64,000 bases of DNA from Caballeronia sp. dw_19. GTDB taxonomy: Bacteria; Pseudomonadota; Gammaproteobacteria; Burkholderiales; Burkholderiaceae. A model generated the notes under the pieces. The model ran no database searches and was not told the origin of the DNA. It worked only from the letters and a program-made list of their open reading frames with translations. Numbering within the stretch: position 1 is the first letter of the stretch; each line of letters opens with the position of its first letter. Positions 1-9,978 of this stretch are shown here, one piece after another. The stretch lies in NCBI RefSeq assembly GCF_018449515.1, contig NZ_JAAVUQ010000003.1, positions 248,001-312,000 on the forward strand. Direction: 5' to 3'. The position numbers and the translations under genes were made by a program.

Positions 1-475
1 CGCGCAAATAGGCCAGCGCCACGGCCTGTCGCTGATTGGCTTCGAGCCGGCCCATGCAAAGGGCGAGTTGCCGTGCTTCCTGGCTCATCAACATCTGCTC
101 GGAAGGATCTGCCTCATTTGCCGGCAAGGTATCGTCCAACGCATCGCTCCATTCTGTTTCGGCGCTTGCCCCGTTGGCCTTTTGCCGCCGCAAATAGTCG
201 AGGGCGCGGTTGCGGACAATCGCCGCCATCCAGGTCATCGGTGCGGACAGGCCGGCTTTGTAGTCGCCCGCGTATCGCCAGATATTGACGAACGCGTCCT
301 GCAAAACCTCTTCGGCCCACTCACGCTTCACCAATATACGAAGCGCGAGGCCAAACAGTTTCGAGGAAGTCAGATCGTAGAGCGCGCGCAACGCGGCGGC
401 ATCTTCACTGGCGACACGATCGAGTAATTGCGCGAGGGTGTCGGGGGTCGGGTCGTGGGGGAGTGTTGTCGTCAT
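1..475 (-). CDS. ECF-family RNA polymerase sigma factor (3' end cut by window edge)
   Basis: Reading the minus strand from ATG at 475 gives an uninterrupted 158-residue N-terminal part that runs off the window. It starts MTTTLPHDPTPDTLAQLLDR. Sigma region 2 is clear: an EEVLQDAFVNIW segment around residues 55-66 (core binding and -10 recognition) and a following MTWMAAIVRNRALDYLRRQ helix around residues 81-99. After an acidic linker, the start of the region 4 helix-turn-helix is visible (MGRLEANQRQAVALAYLR). This is the two-domain layout of extracytoplasmic-function sigma factors of the SigK/RpoE type. Such genes usually sit beside an anti-sigma gene, which would lie beyond the left edge. No stop or disruption is seen in the visible part. 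The regulon and signal cannot be deduced. Confidence 0.9.
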   Translation of the reverse strand, partial: MTTTLPHDPTPDTLAQLLDRVASEDAAALRALYDLTSSKLFGLALRILVKREWAEEVLQDAFVNIWRYAGDYKAGLSAPMTWMAAIVRNRALDYLRRQKANGASAETEWSDALDDTLPANEADPSEQMLMSQEARQLALCMGRLEANQRQAVALAYLR

Positions 476-540
476 GGGACCGGTCGGGTGGGCGCGATTG
501 ATCTTATAGAAATAATCGATACAAACCGCGCTGGTTTTTT

Positions 541-558
541 TGCATCCGGATGCATCCG
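541..558. promoter_or_regulatory. Palindrome plus direct repeat upstream of the ECF sigma gene
   Basis: TGCATCCGGATGCA (541-554) is a perfect 14-bp palindrome and GCATCCG occurs twice, at 542-548 and 552-558. It lies 65-85 bp upstream of the sigma start codon. CATCC-type elements are known as -35 boxes of some ECF promoters, so this may be an autoregulated promoter or an operator. No well-spaced -10 partner could be assigned toward the sigma gene, so the role is inference. Confidence 0.3.
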
Positions 559-680
559 TTTCGCTTTTACCTGCGTACCAACGGATACGAGCTTTGCGGC
601 CCGCGAAACAATCAGCGCTGCACGCACAGCTCACCATGTGTCCCCGTTCTCCACCGGCCCTGCCGGGGAGAGGCGGCTTT

Positions 681-709
681 GCCCGACCGCGTAGGTCGGG
701 CATTTTTTT
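681..709 (+). terminator. Rho-independent terminator with no upstream plus-strand gene
   Basis: An 8-bp GC-rich stem (GCCCGACC, 681-688, with GGTCGGGC, 694-701) and 5-nt loop are followed by A and seven T. The U tract lies only on the plus-strand side, although no plus-strand protein gene precedes it. Confidence 0.65.
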
Positions 710-860
710 GGGTTATCGGTTCAGAAACGTGCCGACAGCCTGGATTCGTGTGCCTCACGCGTATGCGGCAGCGCTCGGCGGGTGGTTATCGTATTGAACG
801 GTCCTCGGAGCGGGGGCACCGCCCTCTTTGAAGGAGGGCGTGTGCGGGCTATTCCCGTCG

Positions 861-1700
861 TTATGTCCCGTCGGCACCCACCAGCATCACTAGTTTCAAA
901 TCCTCCCGATGCGCCGGCTTGAACGTAATCTGGTCGAACACCAGACGCCCGCGGGTCGGATGATTGAATTCCCGCATCCCGCCCTCCCGTTCACCGACGT
1001 CCTGCGACGCCCAAAAACGCGCGAATGCATCGCTGGCGGCACTGAGCGAATCGATCAGCGCTCGCGTGGGGGCATCGTTCAGATGGCGGATCGAATCTGC
1101 CCGGAACTCCGCTACCAGCCTTCGCGCGCGCGTTTCCCAATCTACGATCAAGCTCTGCGCCCCCGGCGCCGTAAACGTGAAGCTAAGCAGATTGCGGTCC
1201 TGAACGCCGTCCAGCCAGCCGACGAACAATTCCGCCGCTCGCGCGTTCCAGCGCAAGGCGTTCCACTGCCGGTCGAGGACGTAGGCGGGTGCATCGATCA
1301 ATTCCACTGACTTCAACAGCGCTGCCGGCGCGTCCTGCGCCGCTGGATCGGGTTCGGTGGGGTCCCGCTGGGCGGCCAGTTCAAACAGATATGCCCGTTC
1401 GGCCCGTGACAACTGCAGCGCCACGGCGATGCGCGCAAGCGCGTCGGCGGAAGCCGACACTGGCCGTCCCTGTTCGATCCACGTGTACCAGGTTGGACTG
1501 ACGCCGCACAATTGGGCGACCTCTTCCCGTCGTAGGCCGGGTGTACGGCGGCGTGGGCCGGGCGGCAAGCCGACGGCCATGGGCGACAGCCGTTCCCGAT
1601 GCGCACGGATGAAGTCGCCAAGCGCGCGGGCCGGCGTGGCGTCGAGGGGAGGCGCGGCGTCGGTTTTGCTGGCAGCGGGGGCGGCGGGTGACAAGGGCAT
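861..1700 (-). CDS. XRE-family transcriptional regulator with MmyB-like ligand-binding domain
   Basis: A 279-residue regulator. Residues about 28-105 form the helix-turn-helix, containing RRTPGLRREEVAQLCGVS and WYTWIEQGR, the hallmark of the MmyB/PadR-unrelated 'GLRREEVA' family. The remaining part matches the MmyB-like PAS-type ligand-binding domain (DAPAYVLDRQWNALRWN, then LLSFTF). Relatives often control a neighbouring oxidoreductase, but none is adjacent here, so the target is unknown. An in-frame start at 1796 exists, but it would place a perfect palindrome inside the coding region; starting at ATG 1700 leaves that palindrome in the promoter, which is more sensible. Neither start has a convincing Shine-Dalgarno sequence. 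Confidence 0.88.
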   Translation of the reverse strand: MPLSPAAPAASKTDAAPPLDATPARALGDFIRAHRERLSPMAVGLPPGPRRRTPGLRREEVAQLCGVSPTWYTWIEQGRPVSASADALARIAVALQLSRAERAYLFELAAQRDPTEPDPAAQDAPAALLKSVELIDAPAYVLDRQWNALRWNARAAELFVGWLDGVQDRNLLSFTFTAPGAQSLIVDWETRARRLVAEFRADSIRHLNDAPTRALIDSLSAASDAFARFWASQDVGEREGGMREFNHPTRGRLVFDQITFKPAHREDLKLVMLVGADGT

Positions 1701-2011
1701 GAGGTTCAATACACGCGTTGGAAAGTCCGGCAGTGGCTCGGGTAGTTTAGATACCAGAATAACCGCGCGACTTGTACCGGTACAAGAGGGTGCCATTGTA
1801 GCGTTGCGGGCGGCAAGAAAATACGGACGAAAACCTGGAGCGATGGATGAGACGCGATGAGCAAGCTGCCGACGCGGCCGGTTCCCGTGCGGCGGTTCTG
1901 TAGCCTGCCCATAACGGAGCGAGCGCTGCTCGACGGTCCCTTTGCCACGGAACCACGCAGCACATCAAGTGCACCGGGAATCCGACAATTGACCCTCCCG
2001 GCGAGGTAATG
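1701..2011. other. Intergenic region carrying the regulator promoter
   Basis: Besides the palindromic promoter at 1753-1786, no gene is supported. Open frames on the minus strand here run through the ppc terminator and the operator and look random. Confidence 0.4.
1771..1786 (-). promoter_or_regulatory. 16-bp palindromic operator overlapping a -35 box
   Basis: CTTGTACCGGTACAAG is a perfect palindrome about 70 bp upstream of the XRE-type regulator start. On the minus strand it contains TTGTAC, which sits 18 bp from TATTCT, a reasonable sigma-70 -35/-10 pair. An operator covering the -35 box next to a one-domain HTH regulator gene suggests negative autoregulation. Binding is inferred. Confidence 0.5.
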
Positions 2012-2048
2012 AAAAAAGCCGGCTGTGACGTGCACAAGCCGGCTTTTT
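2012..2048 (-). terminator. ppc terminator
   Basis: AAAAAGCCGGCT and AGCCGGCTTTTT form a 12-bp inverted repeat with a 12-nt loop, 31 bp after the ppc stop codon. T runs on both strands make it usable in either direction. Confidence 0.8.
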
Positions 2049-2078
2049 CGATGAAGCGATCACGTTGCTACTGCTGGA

Positions 2079-5000
2079 TCACCCCGTATTACGCAACCCC
2101 GCCGCAATCCCGTTGATCGTCAAATGAATCCCGCGCCCCAGCCGCACGTTGTCATCCCCCGCTCGATGGCGTTTCAGCAACTCCACCTGCAGGTGATTCA
2201 GCGGATCCAAATACGGGAAGCGGTTTTTAATCGACCGGGCGAGCAGCGGGTTATTCGCCAGCCGTTCGCTGTTCCCCGTGATCTCCGACAACACATTCGA
2301 CGTCCGCTCCCATTCCGCCACGATCCGGCCGAACACATGCTTGCGGAGCTTTTTATCGGTGACGAGCTGCGCGTAACGTGATGCCACCGCAATGTCCGTC
2401 TTCGCCAGCACCATGTCCATGTTCGACAGCAAATTCGCGAAGAACGGCCAGGTCTTGTGCATCTTCTTGAGCGTGGCAAGACGCTTGGTGCGCTCGGCTG
2501 CATCCGGCGACGCATCGAGAAAACCGGTCACCGCGCTGCCGAAGCCATACCAGCCCGTGAGAAGCAAACGGCATTGGCCCCACGAGAAGCCCCACGGAAT
2601 CGCACGCAGATCTTCGATCTTGCGCTGCTTCGGATCCTGCAGTTTCCGCGATGCCGGTCGGCTGCCAATGTTCAACTCTGCAATCTCCGAAATCGGCGTC
2701 GATTCGAAGAAATACTCCTTGAAGCCGGGTGTTTCATAGACCAACGCGCGATACGCGGCCATCGCCGAATCCGACAGCGTCTGCATGGTGGCTTCGAACA
2801 GCGGCAACTGCGCCGGCGTGTTCTCGTGCGGCAACAGCGATGCTTCGAGCGTAGCGGCAACCACGAGCTCGAGATTGCGCCGCCCGATCTCCGCATTGCC
2901 GAACTTGCTCGCGATCACTTCGCCTTGCTCGGTCGTGCGGATCTGGCCATCGACGGTACCCGGCGGTTGCGACAAGATCGCCTGATAGGTCGGACCGCCT
3001 CCGCGACCGACCGTACCCCCACGGCCATGAAAGAGCCGCAGCGTGGTCTTGTGCTGCTTGAACAAAGCCACCAGCGCCAGTTCTGCCCGGTACAGCTCCC
3101 AGTTCGACGTGAGAAAACCGCCGTCCTTGTTGCTGTCCGAGTAACCGAGCATCACTTCCTGCTCGCCGCCTTGCAGTTCGACCAGCTTGTCCACGCCCGG
3201 CAGCGCGAAAAAATCGCCCATGATGTGCGGCGCATTGCGCAAGTCGGCGATGGTTTCGAACAGCGGAATCACCATCAGCCCGTCGTGCGCGGGGTCTTTG
3301 GCATGTCCCAGCCGCCCGTGCAGCAAGCCCGTTTCCTTCTGCAGCAACATCACTTCCAGCAAGTCGCTGACCGTTTCCGTGTGCGAAATGATGTAGTTGC
3401 GCACCGCGCGCGTACCGAATTTCTCGCGCGTCACGCGTGCCGTTTCCAGCACGCCGAGTTCGCTCTTGGCGAGATCGGAGTAATCGAAATAGGGCAGGCG
3501 CAGCGGCCGTGGTTGTGCAAGTTCGCTCAGCAGCAACGCGATCTTGTCGGCTTCCGGCAGCGCGGCGTAATCGTCCTGGACGCCCGCCCGCGCGAGCAAT
3601 TCCGCGATCACCGCTTCGTGGATATCGGAGCTTTGACGCAAGTCGATGCTCGCCAGATGGAAGCCGAACACTTCTGCGGCGCGCGCCAGCGGCGACAAGC
3701 GCGGCGCCGACAAATATTCGCCGTGATGCGCCGCCAGCGATTCGATCAGCACATTCAGATCGGCTGCAAATTCCGCCGCCGATGCATACGGTTTCGCTGG
3801 ATGGCGGCTGCGCGCCGCGACCAGGCCGCGTCCGAGCCGCTCGTCGGCGCTCGCCACTAACCGCGCATACACGCCAATCAACGCGCGCCGGTAAGGTTCA
3901 TCGATACGATGCGGCGACGCGTCCGGCGACGCATCGGCGAGCGTCTTCAGCGCATCGCTCGCGCCGGCCAGCAAATGCGACACCGACAACTCCGCGCCCA
4001 GCTTGTGCACCTGCTCAAGATAATGTTCGAAGATCACCGTGGCCTGACGCGTGATGGCGTGCACGAGCGTAGGCGCGGTGACGTTCGGATTGCCGTCGCG
4101 ATCCCCGCCGATCCAGCTCCCCATTTGCAGGAACGGCGGCAGGCGCGCGGGCAGGCCGTGTTCGGTCAGCGCGGCTTCAATGTCGGCGTAAAGCGCGGGG
4201 ATTTCTTCGAGAAACGTCGTGTGGTAATACGAGAGCGCGTTTTCGATTTCATCGGCAACGCTCAGCCGGGCCTCGCGCAGCATCCGCGTTTGCCAGAGCG
4301 ACGTGACGCGCGAGCGCAGCATCGCCTCGTTGTGCGCCCGTTCGCGCGCGGTCAGTTCCTGATCGCGCTCGGCCAAGAGCCGCGCGACTTCGTGCTGCGC
4401 ATCCAGGATGCTCTTGCGCGAGACTTCGGTCGGGTGGGCGGTGAGGACCGGAACGATAAGCGCGTCATCGAAAAATTTTTGCAGCGTAGCTTTCGCCGAC
4501 TTCGCATTCGGACTCGCCTTCAGGCGTTCGATGGCATAGGCCATGGTGCCGGGCTGCGGGGTGGAACCAGCGAGCGCGTGAATCCGACGGCGCCGGTTGT
4601 GATGCCGGTCCTCCGCGATATTCGCAAGATGCGAGAAGTAGCTGAACGCGCGCACGACGCTCACCGTCTGCTCGGGCGAGAGCGATTTCAAGCGCTTTTC
4701 CAGCGTCTGCGATGCCTCGTTGTCTTCCTCGCGACGAAACTTCACAGCCGTCTGACGAATCGTTTCCACGACATCGAATACCTCGTCGCCTTCCTGCTCG
4801 CGCACCACGTCGCCGAGCAGGCGGCCGAGATAGCGGATGTCCTCAAAAAGCGGCTGGTCCTTGTTGTCGCGCGTGCGCGAGGGGGCTTTGCCGTTCTTCA
4901 CAGTCTTCGCGGACGCAGGCGCAGGCGTGGCTGCAGCGCGGCCGTTGACCACACGTTTAGTTGTCCCAGTTGCAGCCTTTTTCACGGGCGCGGCGGTTTT

Positions 5001-5141
5001 GGACGCTTTGCTGGCAGTAACGGTAGCGGTGGCCGTGCGGCTACGAACGGTGGGCGCCGTGGCAGGCGCAGCGGAAGAAGCATCCTTCGATACAGCGTTG
5101 CGGCGGGGGCGGGCATTGCGCGCCGATCCGGGAGACGTCAC
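2079..5141 (-). CDS. ppc: Phosphoenolpyruvate carboxylase
   Basis: Catalyses PEP plus bicarbonate to oxaloacetate, the main anaplerotic reaction. The 1020-residue protein has all family landmarks: [15 protein letters not shown] with the catalytic His, [37 protein letters not shown] with the glycine-rich loop, and the conserved C-terminal NTG. The GTG start at 5141 is chosen because an AGAGGA ribosome site lies 7 nt upstream and the sequence further upstream is not protein-like. About 90 N-terminal residues precede the enzyme and are rich in Ala, Thr, Lys and Arg (for example [19 protein letters not shown]), probably disordered. E. coli PEPC is about 883 residues, so this tail explains the extra length. 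Monocistronic and divergent from the haem operon. Confidence 0.96.
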   Translation of the reverse strand: MTSPGSARNARPRRNAVSKDASSAAPATAPTVRSRTATATVTASKASKTAAPVKKAATGTTKRVVNGRAAATPAPASAKTVKNGKAPSRTRDNKDQPLFEDIRYLGRLLGDVVREQEGDEVFDVVETIRQTAVKFRREEDNEASQTLEKRLKSLSPEQTVSVVRAFSYFSHLANIAEDRHHNRRRRIHALAGSTPQPGTMAYAIERLKASPNAKSAKATLQKFFDDALIVPVLTAHPTEVSRKSILDAQHEVARLLAERDQELTARERAHNEAMLRSRVTSLWQTRMLREARLSVADEIENALSYYHTTFLEEIPALYADIEAALTEHGLPARLPPFLQMGSWIGGDRDGNPNVTAPTLVHAITRQATVIFEHYLEQVHKLGAELSVSHLLAGASDALKTLADASPDASPHRIDEPYRRALIGVYARLVASADERLGRGLVAARSRHPAKPYASAAEFAADLNVLIESLAAHHGEYLSAPRLSPLARAAEVFGFHLASIDLRQSSDIHEAVIAELLARAGVQDDYAALPEADKIALLLSELAQPRPLRLPYFDYSDLAKSELGVLETARVTREKFGTRAVRNYIISHTETVSDLLEVMLLQKETGLLHGRLGHAKDPAHDGLMVIPLFETIADLRNAPHIMGDFFALPGVDKLVELQGGEQEVMLGYSDSNKDGGFLTSNWELYRAELALVALFKQHKTTLRLFHGRGGTVGRGGGPTYQAILSQPPGTVDGQIRTTEQGEVIASKFGNAEIGRRNLELVVAATLEASLLPHENTPAQLPLFEATMQTLSDSAMAAYRALVYETPGFKEYFFESTPISEIAELNIGSRPASRKLQDPKQRKIEDLRAIPWGFSWGQCRLLLTGWYGFGSAVTGFLDASPDAAERTKRLATLKKMHKTWPFFANLLSNMDMVLAKTDIAVASRYAQLVTDKKLRKHVFGRIVAEWERTSNVLSEITGNSERLANNPLLARSIKNRFPYLDPLNHLQVELLKRHRAGDDNVRLGRGIHLTINGIAAGLRNTG

Positions 5142-5488
5142 GTTGAATTCCTCTTGAAAGCCAGAGACAGGATACCGGGGTGGCCGGGCGCCAGAAAACA
5201 CGAAAGGGCGCGAGACCGCCTGCCGGTGCGACGTTCGACTGCTTTGCCATGCCTTACTACACCGTAGCGGATGAAACCCGAGATTGCGAAGGCGCCCTAC
5301 CGCGGCCACACGATAAAATGCGTGCCCCGGCGATGCCGCGCGATGCGGCACACCCTTGCTGTCTCCGTCCTGCCGCCTCGCTCGAAGCCCGCGCCGTGGC
5401 GTTCGGGCGCGGGGTCCGACTGTAATTGGGCCATGGCGTGCGTGCTACCATTGTTTGTTATCCATCCCGTCATTCGATTGACTTTGCA
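5142..5488. other. Divergent promoter region between ppc and hemC
   Basis: No gene is supported in this 347-bp spacer. A GATAAAAT sequence at 5312-5319 resembles a -10 box for the haem operon, but no good -35 partner was found. Overlapping open frames on both strands lack ribosome sites. Confidence 0.4.
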
Positions 5489-6499
5489 ATGAACTCCGAG
5501 ACGCCTTCCACGCCACCGCCCGACACTCTGGTCATTGCCTCGCGGGAAAGCCGTCTAGCCATGTGGCAGGCTGAGCACGTGCGGTTTGCGCTGCACAAAT
5601 TATATCCATCTTGCGACGTCAAAATCCTGGGAATGACGACACGCGGCGACCAGATTCTCGACCGGACCTTATCGAAGGTCGGCGGCAAGGGCCTGTTCGT
5701 CAAGGAACTGGAAGCCGCGCTGGCCGACGGCCGCGCCGACCTGGCCGTGCATTCGCTGAAAGACGTGCCCATGGAACTGCCTGATGGCTTCACGCTGAGC
5801 ACGATCCTTGAGCGCGAAGATCCCCGCGACGCCTTCGTCTCGCCGCACTATGCGTCGCTCTCGGAACTGCCTGAAGGCAGCATCGTGGGGACCTCCAGCC
5901 TGCGCCGCGAAGCCATGTTGCGCATGCAGTTCCCTCATCTCGACGTCCGTCCGTTGCGCGGCAATCTCGATACCCGGCTTGGCAAACTTGATCGTGGTGA
6001 CTACGCCGCGATCATTCTTGCCGCCGCCGGCTTGAAACGCCTCGGCCTCGAATCACGGATTCGCCAGAGCTTGCCGGTCGAAATCAGCTTGCCCGCAGCA
6101 GGACAGGGCGCGCTGGGTATCGAGATCCGCGCCGGCCGCGACAATCTTGCCGCGTGGCTCGCGCCCTTGCACCATGAAGCGACAGCGGCTGCTGTCGAAG
6201 CTGAACGGATGGTGTCGCGCTCGCTCGGCGGCAGTTGCGAAGTGCCGCTTGCCGCGTATGCCGATTGGCGCGACGGCGTGCTGCATTTGCGCGGCTGTGT
6301 ATCGACGGTCGATGGCACGCGGGTCCTGCGCGCCGAAGGCTCGGCACAGGCCGCTGACGTACAGGCCGCGCTGGATCTCGGCAGTCGCGTGTCGGCCGAA
6401 CTCGAAGCGCAGGGCGCAATGGATATCGTCCGTGAGTTGAGCACCGCGAGCGGCGCGCATATTCCTCCCGCTCCTCTCGCTGCGTCGCCTGCCGACTGA
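5489..6499 (+). CDS. hemC: Hydroxymethylbilane synthase (porphobilinogen deaminase)
   Basis: Joins four porphobilinogen molecules into hydroxymethylbilane, the third common step of tetrapyrrole synthesis, in the cytoplasm. The 336-residue protein shows [16 protein letters not shown] near the N terminus, [20 protein letters not shown] (51-70), VHSLKDVP (88-94), GTSSLRRE (134-141) and GGSCEVP with Cys250, which carries the dipyrromethane cofactor. The ATG at 5489 is chosen over an upstream in-frame start at 5426, whose extra residues look random. Its TGA overlaps the ATG of hemDX (TGATG), so the two are translationally coupled. Confidence 0.96.
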   Translation: MNSETPSTPPPDTLVIASRESRLAMWQAEHVRFALHKLYPSCDVKILGMTTRGDQILDRTLSKVGGKGLFVKELEAALADGRADLAVHSLKDVPMELPDGFTLSTILEREDPRDAFVSPHYASLSELPEGSIVGTSSLRREAMLRMQFPHLDVRPLRGNLDTRLGKLDRGDYAAIILAAAGLKRLGLESRIRQSLPVEISLPAAGQGALGIEIRAGRDNLAAWLAPLHHEATAAAVEAERMVSRSLGGSCEVPLAAYADWRDGVLHLRGCVSTVDGTRVLRAEGSAQAADVQAALDLGSRVSAELEAQGAMDIVRELSTASGAHIPPAPLAASPAD

Positions 6500-8766
6500 T
6501 GGCGAGCGCTCAAGGATCTGCCCATTCATCGGCGCAAGGGCCAACGCAATCGCCAACGCAGCCGCCAACCCAACGACCCGCTGTTGTCGTCACGCGTCCT
6601 TTGGGCCAATCGGCCGTGCTGCTGCCGCTGCTGGAGCGCGCCGGTTTCGAGCCAATTGAGTTTCCGCTCATCGATATCGGCCCGGTGGCCGATGCCGCGC
6701 CGCTGCACGCCGCGCTCGGCGAACTTTACGCACCCGCGCCGCTTGGCTTTGCGCTGGTCGTGTTTGTATCGCCGAACGCGGTCGATCACGCGTTTGCCGC
6801 GCTCAGTTCAGCGTGGCCTTCGCAGATACCCATTGGCGTAGTCGGCCCCGGCAGCGTGGCTGCGCTCGCCCGGCAAGGCGTAGCGCAGCCGGCTTATACG
6901 ATCATCAGCCCGCTTATCAGTCCAGCGCCCGGCGCAACGGCAACGGCGACAACAACGGCGTCGCAAACGGACCCCCGTTACGATTCCGAGGCGTTGTTTG
7001 CGGCTATCGAAGTGCATTTCGGCCTCCGCGGTCTCAAGGACAAACGCATCTTGATCGTGCGCGGCGATGGCGGCCGTGAATGGCTGGCGGACGCGCTCAG
7101 CGCAGCGGGTGCGAAAGTGGAGAAGGTCGCGGCGTACCGGCGGATCGTGCCGGAACCGTCCATGCGCGACTGGGAACGCATCCATGCATTGCTCGCCGGC
7201 GTTCCGCACGCGTGGCTGCTGACAAGCTCGGAAGGCGTGCGCAATCTTGAAGAGCTTGCCCGCGAACATCTCACCGTCGATGAAACCCTTACGCTCAAGC
7301 ACGCGCCGCTCGTGAGCCCGCATCCGCGTATTGCCGAAGCCGCGCGGCAAGCGGGTTTTGATACGATTACGGTGTCCGGCGCTGGCGACGAGCGTATCGT
7401 GCAGGCGCTCACGGGCATCTTCGCCGCGGCAACGGAAAGAACGGAACAGACCGCGGAACAATCGAAACCCGAACAAGAACCCGGCGCGCAGGTTGCAAAA
7501 GCGCAGGAACATGGATACAAGGCCTCGACGGCAGCGCCGTTCAGCCAATCCAGTCAAACCAACCAGGAGTCCGCGCCGACGGATTCCAGGCCGGCTTCAA
7601 CGCCGGCTCACCAACCGGCTCAATCACGCATGACTGATTCGATCGATTCAAGTAAAACCGCCCCGAAATCCGCTACGTCGACGCCGCCCCCGGCGTCGAA
7701 CCCGCCGAACACACCGTTCACGCCCTACGAGTCTCAGCCGAAACAGCGTGGCGGCGGCGCGGGCACTGCGCTGCTGTGGCTGGTGCTGCTGATTGTCGTG
7801 GTGGTCGCGGGCGTGGGCGGTTTCATGCTCAACCGCAAGTTCGATCAGCGCGACGCGCAATTCGCGCAACGCCTGCAAGCGAATGACACGCAAACGGCCG
7901 CGTTGCGAGCCCAGGCAGACCAGGCCGCCAGTTCCGTGCAGGCGCTCAACACGCAGATCATCCAGTTCCAGGGCAAACTCACCGACGCACAGGCGCAAAG
8001 CCAGGCGCTGCAACAGCAATACCAGGATCTGGCGAGCAATCGCGACGACTGGACGCTTGCCGAAGTCGAGCAGATCCTCTCCAGCGCGAGCCAGCAGTTG
8101 CAGCTCACCGGCAACGTCCAGCTCGCGCTGTTTGCACTGCAAAGCGCGGACACGCGCCTGGCCGCGACCACGGGTCCGCAGATCGTGACGATCCGCAAGG
8201 CCATCGCGCAGGACATGGACAAGCTGCACGCAACGCCGTCCACCGACCTCACCGGGCTGGCCATCAAGCTCGATACGGCCATCGATCAGATCGACTCCCT
8301 GCCGTTGGCGGGCGAAGCGCCGATCACGCCAGCCACCGCCCACGCCGATACTCCGCGCAATACCGCCTCCATCGCAGCCGCGACGGGCCAGCCTGTTTGG
8401 AAAGTGTGGCTGGAGCAGGTTGCCAGCGGGATCGGGCAGCAGTTGTCGAGCCTTGTGTCGGTGCGTCGCATCGATAACGCCGACGCCATGCTCGCATCGC
8501 CGGATCAAGGTTATTTTGTGCGCGAAAACGTGAAGCTGCGTTTGTTGTCGGCGCGCTTGTCGCTGCTGTCGCGCAGTGAACCCGCGCTCAAGTCGGATCT
8601 TCACGCTGCGGACACGGCGCTCGGCCGGTATTTCGATCAGTCGTCGGGCAAGGTCAAGGCGGTTCGTGCGCTCTTGCAGCAAGTCGATCAGGCGTCGCTC
8701 GCGGTCACCGTGCCCGACCTGAACGCGAGTCTCGCGGCGGTTCACCAGTTCAAGCGAGGCGGATGA
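6499..8766 (+). CDS. hemDX: Fused uroporphyrinogen-III synthase and HemX-like membrane protein
   Basis: A 755-residue fusion. Residues about 28-310 are uroporphyrinogen-III synthase (VVVTRPLGQSAVLLPLLERA, VVFVSPNAVDHAF, LTSSEGVRNLEEL), which cyclises hydroxymethylbilane with D-ring inversion. A Pro/Ser/Thr/Gln-rich linker of about 100 residues follows. One transmembrane helix at about 419-440 (LLWLVLLIVVVVAGVGGFML) anchors a long coiled-coil and C-terminal HemX domain expected in the periplasm. HemX homologues are often labelled uroporphyrin-III methyltransferase, but no SAM-binding motif is visible, so a scaffold role is more likely. The fusion is characteristic of Burkholderia relatives. 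Start overlaps hemC; end overlaps hemY. Confidence 0.93.
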   Translation: MASAQGSAHSSAQGPTQSPTQPPTQRPAVVVTRPLGQSAVLLPLLERAGFEPIEFPLIDIGPVADAAPLHAALGELYAPAPLGFALVVFVSPNAVDHAFAALSSAWPSQIPIGVVGPGSVAALARQGVAQPAYTIISPLISPAPGATATATTTASQTDPRYDSEALFAAIEVHFGLRGLKDKRILIVRGDGGREWLADALSAAGAKVEKVAAYRRIVPEPSMRDWERIHALLAGVPHAWLLTSSEGVRNLEELAREHLTVDETLTLKHAPLVSPHPRIAEAARQAGFDTITVSGAGDERIVQALTGIFAAATERTEQTAEQSKPEQEPGAQVAKAQEHGYKASTAAPFSQSSQTNQESAPTDSRPASTPAHQPAQSRMTDSIDSSKTAPKSATSTPPPASNPPNTPFTPYESQPKQRGGGAGTALLWLVLLIVVVVAGVGGFMLNRKFDQRDAQFAQRLQANDTQTAALRAQADQAASSVQALNTQIIQFQGKLTDAQAQSQALQQQYQDLASNRDDWTLAEVEQILSSASQQLQLTGNVQLALFALQSADTRLAATTGPQIVTIRKAIAQDMDKLHATPSTDLTGLAIKLDTAIDQIDSLPLAGEAPITPATAHADTPRNTASIAAATGQPVWKVWLEQVASGIGQQLSSLVSVRRIDNADAMLASPDQGYFVRENVKLRLLSARLSLLSRSEPALKSDLHAADTALGRYFDQSSGKVKAVRALLQQVDQASLAVTVPDLNASLAAVHQFKRGG

Positions 8767-9959
8767 TGACGATGCGCGGACTCATCTGGTTTGTACTGCT
8801 GTTCGCGGCAGCGGCGGGCCTGGCGCTCGTCGGTGTCTTCGACGGCGGGCAAGTGCTGCTGGTCATGCCGCCGTATCGGGTGGATATATCGCTGAATCTG
8901 TTCGTGGTGGCGCTGGTCGTGTCGTTCATCGTGATCTACGCCGTGCTTCGCGCCATTCGCAGCGTGCTGAAAATGCCGCAGCGGGTGTCGGCGTACCGGA
9001 CCCGCTCGCGGCTCGCGAAGGCCAATGCCGCGTTGCGCGATGCCATCGGCCATTTGTATGCGGGACGTTTTTCCAAGGCGGAGAAGTCCGCACGCGATTC
9101 CCTTATCGCCGATGAAAACGCCGGTGCTGCTGGGTTGATCGGCGCCAAGGCGGCGCACGAGATGAACGAGTACGCACGTCGCGACGAATGGCTCGCCAAG
9201 GTGCAGGGCAGCGACTGGCAGGACGCGCGTCTGATGGCCACCGCCGACATGCGCGCCGATGGCCGCGACGCGGACGGCGCGCTGGTCGCGTTGACCGAGA
9301 TGCAGGCGCAGGGCGGCCGGCGCCTGTACGCACAGCAGATTGCGTTGCGCGCGCAGCAGCAGTTGAAGAACTGGGGCGAAGTGCTGAAGCTGGTCAAGAC
9401 GCTGGAGAAACGCGAGGCGCTGCATCCGGCGGTCGCGGTGCGTTTGCGTCAGGTCGCAGCGGAAAATCTGCTGCGTGATCGGCGGCATAACCCGGACGCG
9501 TTGCTGGAGTTCTGGCAGTCGTTATCGGCGACTGAGCGGCAATCGCCTCGTCTTGCTGACCTTGCCGCCGAATTGCTGATTGCACTCGATAGAAGGAACG
9601 ACGCGCGCAAGATCGTGGAAGAAGCGTTGAATCACAACTGGGACGCGCGGCTGTTGCGGCGTTATCCGGATTGTGCGTCGCCGGGCGATGCATTGCCGTT
9701 GATCCAGCGGGCCGAAGCCTGGCACAAGGAACGCACCGAAGACGCGGATCTGTTGTTCACGCTCGGGCGCTTGTGCCTGCATCAGCAGTTGTGGGGCAAG
9801 GCGCAGGCGTTCCTGGAATCGGCGTTGAAGCTCGCGGACAACGAACCGTTGAAGATTCGTACGCATCGGGCGCTGGCCCGTTTGCATGAGCAACTCGGCG
9901 ATAGCGAAAAGGCGAGTCTGCATTATCGCGAGAGCGCGCTGGCCATGAACGTGGTTTGA
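8763..9959 (+). CDS. hemY: HemY, inner-membrane TPR protein of the haem operon
   Basis: A 398-residue protein with two N-terminal transmembrane helices (about 5-22 and 41-63; the second contains LNLFVVALVVSFIVIYAVL) followed by the HemY_N region and tetratricopeptide-type helices to the C terminus. HemY of this family is not protoporphyrinogen oxidase; it is a membrane protein of proteobacterial hemCDXY operons thought to organise late haem synthesis. It starts inside the hemDX stop (ATGA overlap), with AGGCGG just upstream as ribosome site. A strong terminator ends the operon 20 bp after its stop. Confidence 0.93.
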   Translation: MMTMRGLIWFVLLFAAAAGLALVGVFDGGQVLLVMPPYRVDISLNLFVVALVVSFIVIYAVLRAIRSVLKMPQRVSAYRTRSRLAKANAALRDAIGHLYAGRFSKAEKSARDSLIADENAGAAGLIGAKAAHEMNEYARRDEWLAKVQGSDWQDARLMATADMRADGRDADGALVALTEMQAQGGRRLYAQQIALRAQQQLKNWGEVLKLVKTLEKREALHPAVAVRLRQVAAENLLRDRRHNPDALLEFWQSLSATERQSPRLADLAAELLIALDRRNDARKIVEEALNHNWDARLLRRYPDCASPGDALPLIQRAEAWHKERTEDADLLFTLGRLCLHQQLWGKAQAFLESALKLADNEPLKIRTHRALARLHEQLGDSEKASLHYRESALAMNVV

Positions 9960-9978
9960 GTTTTTACCGGCTTTAAAG

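Larger units (their letters stand above)
476..860. other. Intergenic region between ECF sigma gene and XRE regulator gene
   Basis: No credible protein gene was found; overlapping frames here lack ribosome binding sites and are compositionally poor. The stretch holds the CATCC palindrome, a plus-strand promoter-like pair (TTGATC at 498-503 and TACAAA at 520-525, 16 bp apart) and a strong plus-strand terminator at 681-709. Together these could bound a short non-coding transcript. Confidence 0.5.

Noticed and set aside
1706..2037. Minus-strand frames between ppc and the XRE regulator
   Set aside because: They run through the ppc terminator and the palindromic operator and resemble no family.
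2457..5267. Long plus-strand open frames antisense to ppc
   Set aside because: Arg-rich translations with no family resemblance or ribosome site; they mirror the codon bias of ppc.
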